8,516 nucleotides of DNA from the NCBI GenBank assembly GCA_964350605.1, contig CAYGKP010000099.1, forward strand, positions 1 through 8,516, written 5' to 3'. Numbering within the stretch: position 1 is the stretch's first letter; each line of letters begins with the position of its first letter. The notes under the pieces are model-generated. The model was given only the letters and a program-made list of their open reading frames with translations, did no database searches and was not told the DNA's origin. A program made the translations under genes and the position numbers. Of the stretch, positions 1 through 6,707 are shown piece by piece. This stretch comes from CAYGKP01 sp964350605. Lineage in GTDB: Bacteria; Bacteroidota; Bacteroidia; Cytophagales; JAAEPT01.

Positions 1-669
1 GATGCGGACACCACGCGGGCGCGGTCGGCCTTTGACCGATTGCTCGACGACTTTGGTTCGGGGCGCATCGACATTCTGGTGGGCACCCAGATGGTGACCA
101 AAGGCTTGGACTTCGAGGGGGTTTCGCTGGTTGTGGTGCTTGATGCGGATACCCTGCTTCACTTCCCTTCGTTTAGGGCCCACGAACGGGGCATGCAATT
201 GCTCCTGCAAGTGGCCGGGCGGGCGGGTCGTAAGGAGACGGGCCGCGTCTTGATCCAAACGGTCGACCCAACGCAGGACGTACTGCGAAGGGTGCTCACC
301 CATGACTACCTGGGCTTTGCCGAGAAGGAAATCGACGAGCGACGGACATTCCTCTACCCGCCTTTCGCCCGGCTGGTGCAAGTCATGCTGCGCCACGAGG
401 ACCGCGGGTTGGTCGAGTCGATGGCGAATCGCTTAGCGAACCGCTTGAAAGAAGCCCTGGGCAGCCACCGGATTTTGGGACCAGAGCCTCCTTTGGTCGC
501 TTGGGTACGCAACCAGTATCGCTTTCAAGTCCTCATCAAGCTGGAAAAAGGCGAGGCCGACCCCGCGAAAGCCAAGGCCCACCTGCTCCGCCTGATCAAC
601 GAGGTGAAGATTTCCAGCGCGGCTGCGCGCTCGGTTTACATTTCCATCGACGTCGATCCATATCTCTAG
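1..669 (+). CDS. priA: Primosomal protein N' (PriA helicase), C-terminal part
   Basis: PriA is the 3'-to-5' superfamily 2 DNA helicase that recognises stalled or collapsed replication forks and reloads the replisome. The reading frame is open from base 1, so the 5' part of the gene lies outside the window; 222 residues are visible. Seen directly: the start of the second RecA-like lobe (DADTTR), helicase motif V (GTQMVTKGLDF), the DADTLLHFPSFRAHER segment, motif VI (QVAGRAGR), then the PPFARL segment and the C-terminal domain with LGPEPPLVAWVRNQYRFQVLIK and the terminal DVDP. The zinc-binding cysteines of PriA lie upstream and are not visible. MVTKGLDF is the wording typical of Bacteroidota PriA. 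No frameshift or premature stop is seen, and the gene ends with TAG. The next gene starts 12 bases downstream on the same strand. Confidence 0.96.
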   Translation, partial: DADTTRARSAFDRLLDDFGSGRIDILVGTQMVTKGLDFEGVSLVVVLDADTLLHFPSFRAHERGMQLLLQVAGRAGRKETGRVLIQTVDPTQDVLRRVLTHDYLGFAEKEIDERRTFLYPPFARLVQVMLRHEDRGLVESMANRLANRLKEALGSHRILGPEPPLVAWVRNQYRFQVLIKLEKGEADPAKAKAHLLRLINEVKISSAAARSVYISIDVDPYL

Positions 670-681
670 CTACCTTACGGC

Positions 682-1395
682 ATGCCACTTGAAAAACTCG
701 GCCCCCTGCTCGTCTGGGGCTTCTTCGGAACCACCCTATTGACCATTTATTTGGTGCGCACGGCTGTCCTGGCCAGCGATCATGATTCCGCCCGGAAGAT
801 GGCCCGGCTCACCCTCTCGCTGTCTGCGCTTTGGATTGTGCTGCACGGGTACTTGGCGATGAGCCAGTTCTACCTGCGCGTTGACGTGCTGCCCCCACGC
901 CTGCTGCTGGCCATCGTGCCGATGCTGCTGTTGGGCCTGTTGCTCATCACCTTGAAGAAGCCGCAAAGCTTCCTTCAATCGATCCCCCTCTCGTCGCTGG
1001 TCTGGATATCGGCGGTTCGCATTCCTGTCGAGCTTGTGCTTTGGGGCATGGCTTACGCCGAGATGGTTCCTCAGGTGATGACCTTCGAGGGCCTGAACTT
1101 TGACATCCTTGCGGGGCTAACCGCCATTCCCTTGGCCCTACTGCTTCAAAAAGACCCAGTCAAGTACCGCAAAGCCGCCTTGACGTGGAACGTGGTGGGT
1201 CTCCTCTTGCTGCTGAACATCATCGTGCATGCGTTCCTTTCCGCCCCCACCCCGCTGCAACAAATCGCCTTTGACCAACCGAACTGGGGCATTTTGGTGG
1301 TCCCTTTCGTTTGGCTGCCCGCCTATGTTGCGCCGGTCGTGTTGATTTCGCACCTGTTGATGCTGCGTCGGCTGCTTGGGAAGCCCCTCGGCTAG
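682..1395 (+). CDS. Conserved seven-helix membrane protein, function unknown
   Basis: This is a 237-residue protein with about seven hydrophobic segments, near residues 9-26, 43-62, 73-91, 104-124, 138-155, 167-187 and 202-228. There is no cleavable signal peptide. Polar residues in or beside the helices could form a functional site: RIPVE (113-117), FEGLNFD (135-141), a histidine after helix 6 (183), and FDQPN followed by a WLP-containing last helix (197-213). I do not recognise a named family. My recollection, which is not checked, is that similar proteins with the FEG-NFD and FDQPN patterns occur across Bacteroidota as hypothetical proteins. The ATG at 682 is the only start that keeps the first helix intact, and no Shine-Dalgarno sequence precedes it. 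The gene could be cotranscribed with priA, 12 bases upstream. Its TAG stop lies inside the CTAG shared with the opposing gene. Confidence 0.85.
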   Translation: MPLEKLGPLLVWGFFGTTLLTIYLVRTAVLASDHDSARKMARLTLSLSALWIVLHGYLAMSQFYLRVDVLPPRLLLAIVPMLLLGLLLITLKKPQSFLQSIPLSSLVWISAVRIPVELVLWGMAYAEMVPQVMTFEGLNFDILAGLTAIPLALLLQKDPVKYRKAALTWNVVGLLLLLNIIVHAFLSAPTPLQQIAFDQPNWGILVVPFVWLPAYVAPVVLISHLLMLRRLLGKPLG

Positions 1396-2684
1396 GGAAG
1401 GTTCCATACCATGGCCTCGGTCCAGGCCTTGCGCCATCCGGCCCAGCCTTCCATGTGCCACCAGCCACGGCATTTGAGGGCCATCGCAATATTCAAGCTG
1501 ATGAGCCAGAAGATGACCGCTAAGAGGGCGAACCGTGCCCATTTCACTTTCCAAGCCAACAGTCGCTCGAGTACAAAAGCCGTCGGAAGCGCCAAGAGTG
1601 GGTACATGTCGATGAACGATCGATAACCAAAAGCCCCACCAAAGAACCAACAATGCCAAGAGGCACACAGGTACCACAGGATCAGCGGGACAACTAGCAA
1701 CGGCCATTTCCACTTTGAAAGCTCTGTCGACCGCCAGCCCAAACCCAGCCCGATCAGCGGCAAAATCATTAGAGGAGAGTAGACCAGCCATCCGTTTTTG
1801 TAGCTGAACAGAACACTCAAAAGCCATGGCTTTCTCCAATGCCTAAAGTCTTCGCCACCATAGGAATACGAAAGCCATTGGCCGTAGTGTGATTTCCAAT
1901 ACAACATCTGGGGAATCAATAGACAGAAGGCCAGAACAAGGGCCAACGCCAGTCCCCGCCAGTGGGAGGCAAGCCAACTAAGTCGTTGTTTGAAACCAGT
2001 TCTAGCCGTGCCTAGGCCCCAGAGAAGCGGAATCAGCACAAAAATCACGTTGGTGGGACGGGTCACGACGATCATGCCCATCACGAGCCCAAGCAACAAC
2101 CAGCGGCCAGTTGTTGGTGCCTCCAGCAAGCGGGGGGTAAGCCATACGAGCATCGACACCCAAACAAACGTGAACGCATGCGACATGGTCGGTGTGTCGG
2201 TCACATAGAACAGAAGGTTGCTGCCGATGGCCAAAACCACAAGGGTAAGGAGCGAAGGCCACTGTCCGAAATGCCTGCGCAAACTGAGGTAGAGTAGCCA
2301 AAGACCAAGGAGCGTGAATACCCAGACTGTGATGAAAACCCCCATGGCAAAACTCCCCTCAAAGCCAGTGGTTGGCGAACCAGTCATTGATCGAATGGCC
2401 CAGACACAAAAAAACGAGGGTGCCATCACATAGGATGGGCCAATGGCATACTTCGTGGTCAGGCGTGTAAAATCATCACGATTGGCAAAATACGACCGCT
2501 TGGTGTGAACGGGCATCTGACCCGATTCTTCATAGAGGAACGTAGAAGGCAGGTACAGATAATAGCCCTCGCCATCGTACATAAACATGCGCTCGAACCC
2601 ATTCCGGTTCCGATTGAAGCCCAGAAATAGTGACGCCCCCGCAATGAGCAGAAATACAAGTCGGGTTACCCATTTCGCTTTCAC
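1392..2684 (-). CDS. Multi-pass membrane protein, GT-C glycosyltransferase-like
   Basis: This is a 430-residue polytopic membrane protein with about ten hydrophobic segments. After the first helix (about 6-23) comes MYDGEGYYLYLPS (35-47), an acidic D-x-E motif placed as in the first periplasmic loop of GT-C enzymes. These use polyprenyl-phosphate sugars to modify lipids, glycans or proteins on the outer face of the inner membrane. Other motifs are TPTMSHAF (164-171), VVTRPTN (206-212), NGWLVYSP (297-304) and GGAFGYRSFIDMYP (349-362). Donor and acceptor cannot be told from the sequence. The start is taken as GTG at 2684. The open frame continues upstream to 3149, but that stretch is antisense to the next gene and has no membrane-protein character. 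Several 60-base lines here have 47-57% G+C, against about 58-72% in sampled neighbours, although some lines reach 62-63%. The gene is divergent from another GT-C gene 54 bases away. Confidence 0.82.
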   Translation of the reverse strand: MKAKWVTRLVFLLIAGASLFLGFNRNRNGFERMFMYDGEGYYLYLPSTFLYEESGQMPVHTKRSYFANRDDFTRLTTKYAIGPSYVMAPSFFCVWAIRSMTGSPTTGFEGSFAMGVFITVWVFTLLGLWLLYLSLRRHFGQWPSLLTLVVLAIGSNLLFYVTDTPTMSHAFTFVWVSMLVWLTPRLLEAPTTGRWLLLGLVMGMIVVTRPTNVIFVLIPLLWGLGTARTGFKQRLSWLASHWRGLALALVLAFCLLIPQMLYWKSHYGQWLSYSYGGEDFRHWRKPWLLSVLFSYKNGWLVYSPLMILPLIGLGLGWRSTELSKWKWPLLVVPLILWYLCASWHCWFFGGAFGYRSFIDMYPLLALPTAFVLERLLAWKVKWARFALLAVIFWLISLNIAMALKCRGWWHMEGWAGWRKAWTEAMVWNLP

Positions 2685-2738
2685 GTCAGGAAGATAGGAG
2701 AAGTCCTGTAATCCAACGACCCGCCGTACCTTTCGCCC
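2685..2738. promoter_or_regulatory. Divergent promoter region between two GT-C genes
   Basis: This 54-base gap must carry the start signals of both flanking genes unless transcription enters from outside. On the minus strand, TTG (2716-2714), a 17-base spacer and TATCTT (2696-2691) resemble a weak Bacteroidota TTG/TAnnTTTG promoter. On the plus strand TACCTTTC (2727-2734) matches the TAnnTTTG -7 element except for its last base, with no clear -33 box. Both boxes lie so close to the start codons (2684 and 2739) that any transcripts would have almost no leader. There is no Shine-Dalgarno sequence and no clear hairpin. The assignment is inferred from consensus matching by eye only. Confidence 0.35.
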
Positions 2739-4151
2739 ATGCAGCTCCGACTTTGGCTCAAGGACATCCGCTTTTGGTTGGTCCTCGCGTTTCTGCTTCG
2801 GCTGATCGGTATTTTCAACGCGCCGCTCGAGGTGGCCCACGGCTGGCGACAGGTTACCGTCCTGATGGTGGCGCGCAACTTCTACGAGCTGGGGCCCGAC
2901 TTGCTCCTGCCTCGCGTCGACATGGCCGGGACCCTGACAGGCATCACCGGCATGGAGTTTCCGCTCTTTAACTACCTGATCTACCTGCAAGCCAAGGTTT
3001 TCGGTTGGAGCCACAGCGGCGGGCGATTGATTAACCTTGTGATCAGCACCTGGGGCTTCTGGATGTTCTTTAAGATCTGCGAGCGGCTCACGACCCGGAA
3101 GGTGGCCTTCGCGGCGGCGTTCCTTCTGATCTTCTCGCTCTGGTTTCAATACAGCCGCAAGATCATGCCCGACACCTTTGGCCTCTCGCTCGTGTTGGGC
3201 GGGGTGTGGTACGGGCTGCGCTACTTAGAAGAAGGCAAAGTCTGGCGGCTGCTGCCCTTCGCTGTGTTGGCCTGTTTGGGTGGACTCAGCAAGGTGCCCT
3301 CGCTCCTGCCCTTGGTGCTTCTGCTCCCAGCATTTGTGTCGGCCAGCTGCCCCTGGCCTCGCCGAATCGGGTTGACGGCTGCTAGCTTGCTGCTCATGGC
3401 ACCGATCGCCTGGTGGTACGGCCATTGGGCACCACATTTGGTCGAAGAGTATGGCTTCTGGCACTTTTACATGGGCCAACCATTGGGGCAAGCCATTGAC
3501 GAGTTGACTTCGCACTTCCCTGCCGTGCTCCAGAAGTTCGGCTTCGAAGCACTGAAAATCTCCGGGCTTTTGTTGTTCCTCTGGGGCCTCTTCGGATTCG
3601 TCAAGGACCGGAATCGAACCCTTGCTTGGGTCTTGACCGCCGCGACAGTGGGCCTGATTGCCTTCATGCTCAAGGCTGGGTTTGCCTTCCATCATCATGG
3701 GTACTACATCTTGCCGTTTGTGCCGTTCATGGCATTGGTCGCGGGCTACGCTGTCGCCCGTATCGAAAAACCCACTTGGCTAGGTGCCACTCTATTGGCA
3801 GTTGTTGCCATCGAAAACGTGGCGAGCCAACAGCACGATTTCTTCCTGAAAGACAGCGAACTGCACAAGCTCCGCGCCGAGGCGATTGCCGATTCTGTCT
3901 TGGCAACCGAGGTGCGCATCGTCATCAATGGGGGCGAAAACCCCGAAGACCTATACTTCACAGGCCGCAAAGGCTGGGTGTTGACCGATCAGGAAGTGCG
4001 GGAAGGCAAGCTGCCAGATGAAGCTACGGTCTTGATGTTAAACCTCAATCGTTTCGAGGGACAGCTGCCCGAGTCAGTCCAGGGTTACACCGTTCTGTAC
4101 CGGGATGCGGACTACGGCTTGTTCTCGCTCGATGCCTCAGCAGGCAACTGA
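2739..4151 (+). CDS. GT39/PMT-type (GT-C) membrane glycosyltransferase
   Basis: This is a 470-residue polytopic membrane protein of the ArnT/PMT-like GT-C class (glycosyltransferase family 39 and the RgtA/B/C/D-like group), which transfers sugars from polyprenyl phosphates on the periplasmic side. Seen directly: helix 1 (about 11-27), then the family motif HGWRQ (34-38) with VARNFYE, PRVD (58-61) and MEFPLFNYL (72-80); KIMPDTFGLSL (141-151), where the family usually has a P-D pair; a GLSKVPS segment (182-188); and HHHGYYILPFVPF (318-330). About eight to ten helices are followed by a soluble tail of roughly 110 residues (about 360-470), including INGGENPEDLYFTGRKGW. The usual acidic pair after helix 1 is here HGWRQ plus D61, so which residue is catalytic is uncertain. 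The ATG at 2739 begins just before helix 1. The last 40 bases overlap surE on the other strand. The substrate is unknown. Confidence 0.88.
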   Translation: MQLRLWLKDIRFWLVLAFLLRLIGIFNAPLEVAHGWRQVTVLMVARNFYELGPDLLLPRVDMAGTLTGITGMEFPLFNYLIYLQAKVFGWSHSGGRLINLVISTWGFWMFFKICERLTTRKVAFAAAFLLIFSLWFQYSRKIMPDTFGLSLVLGGVWYGLRYLEEGKVWRLLPFAVLACLGGLSKVPSLLPLVLLLPAFVSASCPWPRRIGLTAASLLLMAPIAWWYGHWAPHLVEEYGFWHFYMGQPLGQAIDELTSHFPAVLQKFGFEALKISGLLLFLWGLFGFVKDRNRTLAWVLTAATVGLIAFMLKAGFAFHHHGYYILPFVPFMALVAGYAVARIEKPTWLGATLLAVVAIENVASQQHDFFLKDSELHKLRAEAIADSVLATEVRIVINGGENPEDLYFTGRKGWVLTDQEVREGKLPDEATVLMLNLNRFEGQLPESVQGYTVLYRDADYGLFSLDASAGN

Positions 4152-4918
4152 AGCGACCACTCGCTGTCCAATTCGCGCAAGGCGTGGTACGCCGTCAGGT
4201 CGTACTGACAGGGCACAACCGATACGTAGCCGTTGGTCAGGGCCCACTCATCGGTCTCCGACCCTTGGTCGTGGTTCACAAAATCACCAGCCATCCAGAA
4301 GTAGGATCGGCCATGAGGGTCCTTGCGCTCGTCGAATTTCTCTTCCCAACTGGCCTGCGCTTGGCGGCAAATCTTGAGGCCCTTGAGTGGTTGATCGGGG
4401 TCGTACGCCGGGAAATTGACGTTCAGTGCGAGGTGCGGGGAAAGGCCCCGCTCCAAGGCCTGCGCAATCACAGAACGCATGTAGGGAACCACGTGCTCCA
4501 AGTAGGCCGTCGGGTCGTAGTCGCAGAGCGAGAAGCCAATGGCCGGAATGTTCTCGATGGCCGCTTCAATGGCTGCCGACATGGTACCTGAATACAGGAT
4601 CGAGATCGAGCCGTTGTGGCCGTGGTTCATGCCCGAGAGCACCAGATCAGGCTTCTGATCCTTGAAGACAAAATGCTTGGCCAGCTTGACGCAATCGGCC
4701 GGGGTGCCCGAGCACTCATAGGCCGGATGGCTGAAAAGGGTCACGGGTGTTAGGCGCAGGGGCTTAGCAATGGTAATCGCATGGCCCATGGCCGATTGGG
4801 GGCTGTCGGGGGCCAGGACGGTGACGTCGCCAAATTCAGCGGCCACACGGACGAGCAACGCGATGCCCCGTGACGTAATTCCGTCGTCGTTAGTCACTAG
4901 AATTTTCGGTCGGCTCAC
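4112..4918 (-). CDS. surE: 5'/3'-nucleotidase SurE
   Basis: SurE is a metal-dependent phosphatase that removes phosphate from nucleoside 5'- and 3'-monophosphates; some members also act on short polyphosphate or oligonucleotides. It acts in the cytosol, usually as a dimer or tetramer. The 268-residue product has the normal family length and the full set of motifs: ILVTNDDG (6-13, metal-binding D11 and D12), APDSPQSAMGHAIT (36-49, with S42 as metal ligand), GTPADCVKL (71-79) and SGMNHGHNGSISILYSGT (95-112, with N98 as metal ligand). The start is GTG at 4918, giving MSRPKILVTNDDG. It is fixed by the motif spacing and overlaps the upstream stop as GTGA, which points to translational coupling. 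It is the last gene of the minus-strand string, and its 3' end runs 40 bases into the opposing glycosyltransferase gene. Confidence 0.96.
   Translation of the reverse strand: MSRPKILVTNDDGITSRGIALLVRVAAEFGDVTVLAPDSPQSAMGHAITIAKPLRLTPVTLFSHPAYECSGTPADCVKLAKHFVFKDQKPDLVLSGMNHGHNGSISILYSGTMSAAIEAAIENIPAIGFSLCDYDPTAYLEHVVPYMRSVIAQALERGLSPHLALNVNFPAYDPDQPLKGLKICRQAQASWEEKFDERKDPHGRSYFWMAGDFVNHDQGSETDEWALTNGYVSVVPCQYDLTAYHALRELDSEWSLQLPAEASSENKP
4915..4918 (-). other. GTGA stop/start overlap coupling surE to the upstream gene
   Basis: Read on the minus strand, GTGA contains the surE start (GTG, 4918-4916) and the upstream gene's stop (TGA, 4917-4915). There is no Shine-Dalgarno sequence before the GTG, so surE translation probably depends on ribosomes finishing the upstream gene. 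Confidence 0.8.
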
Positions 4919-5538
4919 GGTCGGCTAAGTTGGTTGTAGTAGGCAAAGATGGCCATCAGATCCGGGCGGCGGTCATAGCTCAACTTGTTTCCTTTCACGT
5001 AGTTCTGAATCGCGCCCGAACGGGTGCCCATCAGGGCCAGAACTCGCTTCTTATTCGGCTCGAGGATTTTGATCGTCCCGGTGCCTCGCTTCACGAAGTA
5101 GCTTACCTCCAATACTCGTTGCTGGGTAGGATAAGTGCTGAACCCATAGGGATTGTAAAAGCCTGCGTTGGTTTGGATGACCACTTGCTCGCGGCTGAGG
5201 AGCGAGAGTGGCCCGCCAACCAATAGTTCGAAGAGTACCTGACGTTCGTACCCTGTTTGGGTTTGGAACGAGAACGCGTAGAAGTAGCGGTCGGCCCCGG
5301 TGCGAAAATCCCGCAGGTGGAAGCCATCCAATTGGGTGGCATTGTAGGTGGTTACTGTTCCGCCGCCCATATCGACTTGCAGGTTGTCGCCGGGAAAATC
5401 GTACATCAATCGGCCCTTGATCGAATCGCCGCCGAGCAGGTAGGCGGTGCCTTCGTGCCAATAGTCGGGGCCATAGTCTTGGGCCTGGATTGGCACCCAG
5501 AACAGCGCAACCACCAAGACCAACCACCAACGGCTCAT
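4915..5538 (-). CDS. Secreted protein of unknown function
   Basis: This is a 207-residue protein with a clear Sec signal peptide: MSRWW, a hydrophobic core (about residues 5-16), and a likely cleavage site VPIQA|QDYG after A19. There is no lipobox cysteine, so a periplasmic or outer-membrane-associated location is likely. The mature part is rich in alternating hydrophobic and polar stretches, suggesting beta structure. It opens with a G-x-A-x-L-x-x-G-D-S-x-x-G-x-L-x-Y-D pattern (30-47), continues with TYNATQLDGFHLRD (64-77) and a VLFELLVGGPLSLLSRE segment (101-117), and ends in a basic helix-like tail with KGNKLS and AYYNQL (182-204). I do not recognise a named family. The ATG at 5538 is chosen because it starts the signal peptide; the frame is open further up, but that stretch overlaps the rib gene. 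The gene starts 7 bases after the rib gene stop and is coupled to surE. Confidence 0.83.
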   Translation of the reverse strand: MSRWWLVLVVALFWVPIQAQDYGPDYWHEGTAYLLGGDSIKGRLMYDFPGDNLQVDMGGGTVTTYNATQLDGFHLRDFRTGADRYFYAFSFQTQTGYERQVLFELLVGGPLSLLSREQVVIQTNAGFYNPYGFSTYPTQQRVLEVSYFVKRGTGTIKILEPNKKRVLALMGTRSGAIQNYVKGNKLSYDRRPDLMAIFAYYNQLSRP

Positions 5539-5545
5539 GCCCGAA

Positions 5546-6682
5546 TCAAGAAATCTGTAAGGGTTGGCCATCGAAACCCACAAACGAGACGATTTCCAGC
5601 CCATAGCCTTCCAGGCCGATGCGCTTTTTGGGTCGACTGGTGAGCAGTTTGAGGCGACATACGCCCAAATCACGCAAGATTTGTGCCCCGATGCCGAAGT
5701 CGCGGGTGTCCATGTCGCCCGTCGGCGTGGCCTCGCCCCGCTCCGTTGCCAACTCGCGCTCCTTCAACCCGCGAAGCTGTTCGGACAGATCCGCGGTGCG
5801 GTGATTCATATAGAGGACCACCCCTGCCGGGCTCGCCGCGACTTGCTCCAAGGCACGGTCCAACCCGGTGGGGCCGCCAACGAGCGAGAAGCCAAACACA
5901 TCCTCGGGCAAGCTGCCCGCATGGACGCGCACCAGCACTTCGTCTGACTCGCGCCAGTTTCCTTTGGTGAGGGCGACGTGTACTTCGTCGGTGTTCGCTT
6001 GGCGGTAAGCGATCAGTTCAAAGTCCCCAAACCGCGTAGGGAACGACATTTGAATCTCGCGGCGAATCAACGACTCATTCCGCAGGCGGTGGGCCACCAA
6101 GTCCTTAATCGAGACGAGCTTCAGGTTGTGCTGATCGGCCACTTTGCGCAGATCGGGAAGGCGAGCCATCGTCCCGTCCTCGTTCATGATTTCCACCAAC
6201 ACACCCCCGGCTTTCAGGCCCGCTAGTCGGGGCAAATCAATAGCCGCTTCGGTGTGGCCCGTCCGGCGCAGCACGCCGCCCTCCTTCGCCCGCAAGGGAA
6301 AGACGTGGCCCGGCTTGCCCAATTCCTCGGATTTGGTCGCAGGGTCGACCAAGGCTTGAATCGTCTTCGCTCGGTCGGAGGCAGAAATTCCGGTGGTGCA
6401 ACCATGCCCGATCAAATCGACCGAGACGGTAAAGGGCGTTTCGTGCAGGGCGGTATTGCGGCCCACCATCAGTTCGAGGCCCAATTCGTTGCAGCGCGAT
6501 TCGGGCACCGCCGCACAGATCAACCCACGTCCGTGGGTGGCCATGAAGTTGACAATCTGGGGCGTGACGGCCTCGGCCGCACAAATGAAATCGCCTTCGT
6601 TCTCGCGTTCTTCGTCGTCGACAACGATCACCACGCGGCCGGCGCGGATCTCTTCAATGGCTTCCTCGATGGTGTCTAACAT
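5546..6682 (-). CDS. ribBA: RibB-RibA fusion with degenerate GTP cyclohydrolase II domain
   Basis: The N-terminal half (about 1-200) is 3,4-dihydroxy-2-butanone 4-phosphate synthase, which turns ribulose 5-phosphate into the four-carbon riboflavin precursor plus formate. Its motifs are complete: DDEERENEGD (22-31), ATHGRGLIC (48-56), GISASDRAKTI (98-108) and LRRTGHTEAA (138-147). The C-terminal half (about 215-378) has the GTP cyclohydrolase II fold: RFGDFELIAY (217-226), VRVH (251-254), RDFGIGAQILRDLGV (327-341) and GLEGYGLEIV (356-365). An ungapped comparison with remembered E. coli RibA puts S257, V268 and G270 where the zinc ligands C54, C65 and C67 should be, and the QEGR loop is replaced by other sequence. 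The Asp and Arg matching D126 and R128 remain (D325, R327). It is therefore probably active only as RibB, like RibBX. The start is ATG at 6682; the 378-residue length is slightly short for a full RibBA. Confidence 0.93.
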   Translation of the reverse strand: MLDTIEEAIEEIRAGRVVIVVDDEERENEGDFICAAEAVTPQIVNFMATHGRGLICAAVPESRCNELGLELMVGRNTALHETPFTVSVDLIGHGCTTGISASDRAKTIQALVDPATKSEELGKPGHVFPLRAKEGGVLRRTGHTEAAIDLPRLAGLKAGGVLVEIMNEDGTMARLPDLRKVADQHNLKLVSIKDLVAHRLRNESLIRREIQMSFPTRFGDFELIAYRQANTDEVHVALTKGNWRESDEVLVRVHAGSLPEDVFGFSLVGGPTGLDRALEQVAASPAGVVLYMNHRTADLSEQLRGLKERELATERGEATPTGDMDTRDFGIGAQILRDLGVCRLKLLTSRPKKRIGLEGYGLEIVSFVGFDGQPLQIS

Positions 6683-6699
6683 GGGCTCATTGGGGCTGG

Positions 6700-6707
6700 C
6701 AAAGGTA
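6700..6707 (-). promoter_or_regulatory. Candidate -7 element (TACCTTTG) before the rib gene
   Basis: On the minus strand the 28-base gap upstream of the rib gene contains TACCTTTG, an exact match to the Bacteroidota -7 consensus TAnnTTTG. Transcription from it would start roughly 10 bases before the ATG at 6682. I see no TTG box 17-23 bases further upstream, so this may be a weak internal promoter or a chance match. The gap is too short for an FMN riboswitch. Confidence 0.35.

Noticed and set aside
1385..1397. Possible terminator hairpin (CCCT/AGGG) around the CTAG junction
   Set aside because: The stem is only four base pairs and no T tract follows on either strand.
1138..1839. Long antisense frames over the membrane protein and elsewhere (also 3225-3698, 5051-5530 and 6393-7019)
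   Set aside because: They are frame shadows of well-supported genes in GC-rich DNA, with no recognisable motifs, skewed composition and no independent start context.
2685..3149. In-frame 5' extension of the minus-strand GT-C gene (155 more codons)
   Set aside because: It is antisense to the start of the GT39-type gene, its translation is charged and low in hydrophobicity with no family motif, and the membrane protein begins naturally at the GTG at 2684.
3605..3625. tRNA T-loop-like string on the minus strand (GGGTTCGATTCC)
   Set aside because: The five bases before TTC do not pair with the five after the loop, no acceptor or anticodon arms are found nearby, and the stretch encodes a normal part of the GT39-type protein.
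5539..5673. Longer N-terminus for the secreted protein
   Set aside because: It would overlap the end of the rib gene and bury the signal peptide about 45 residues inside the protein.
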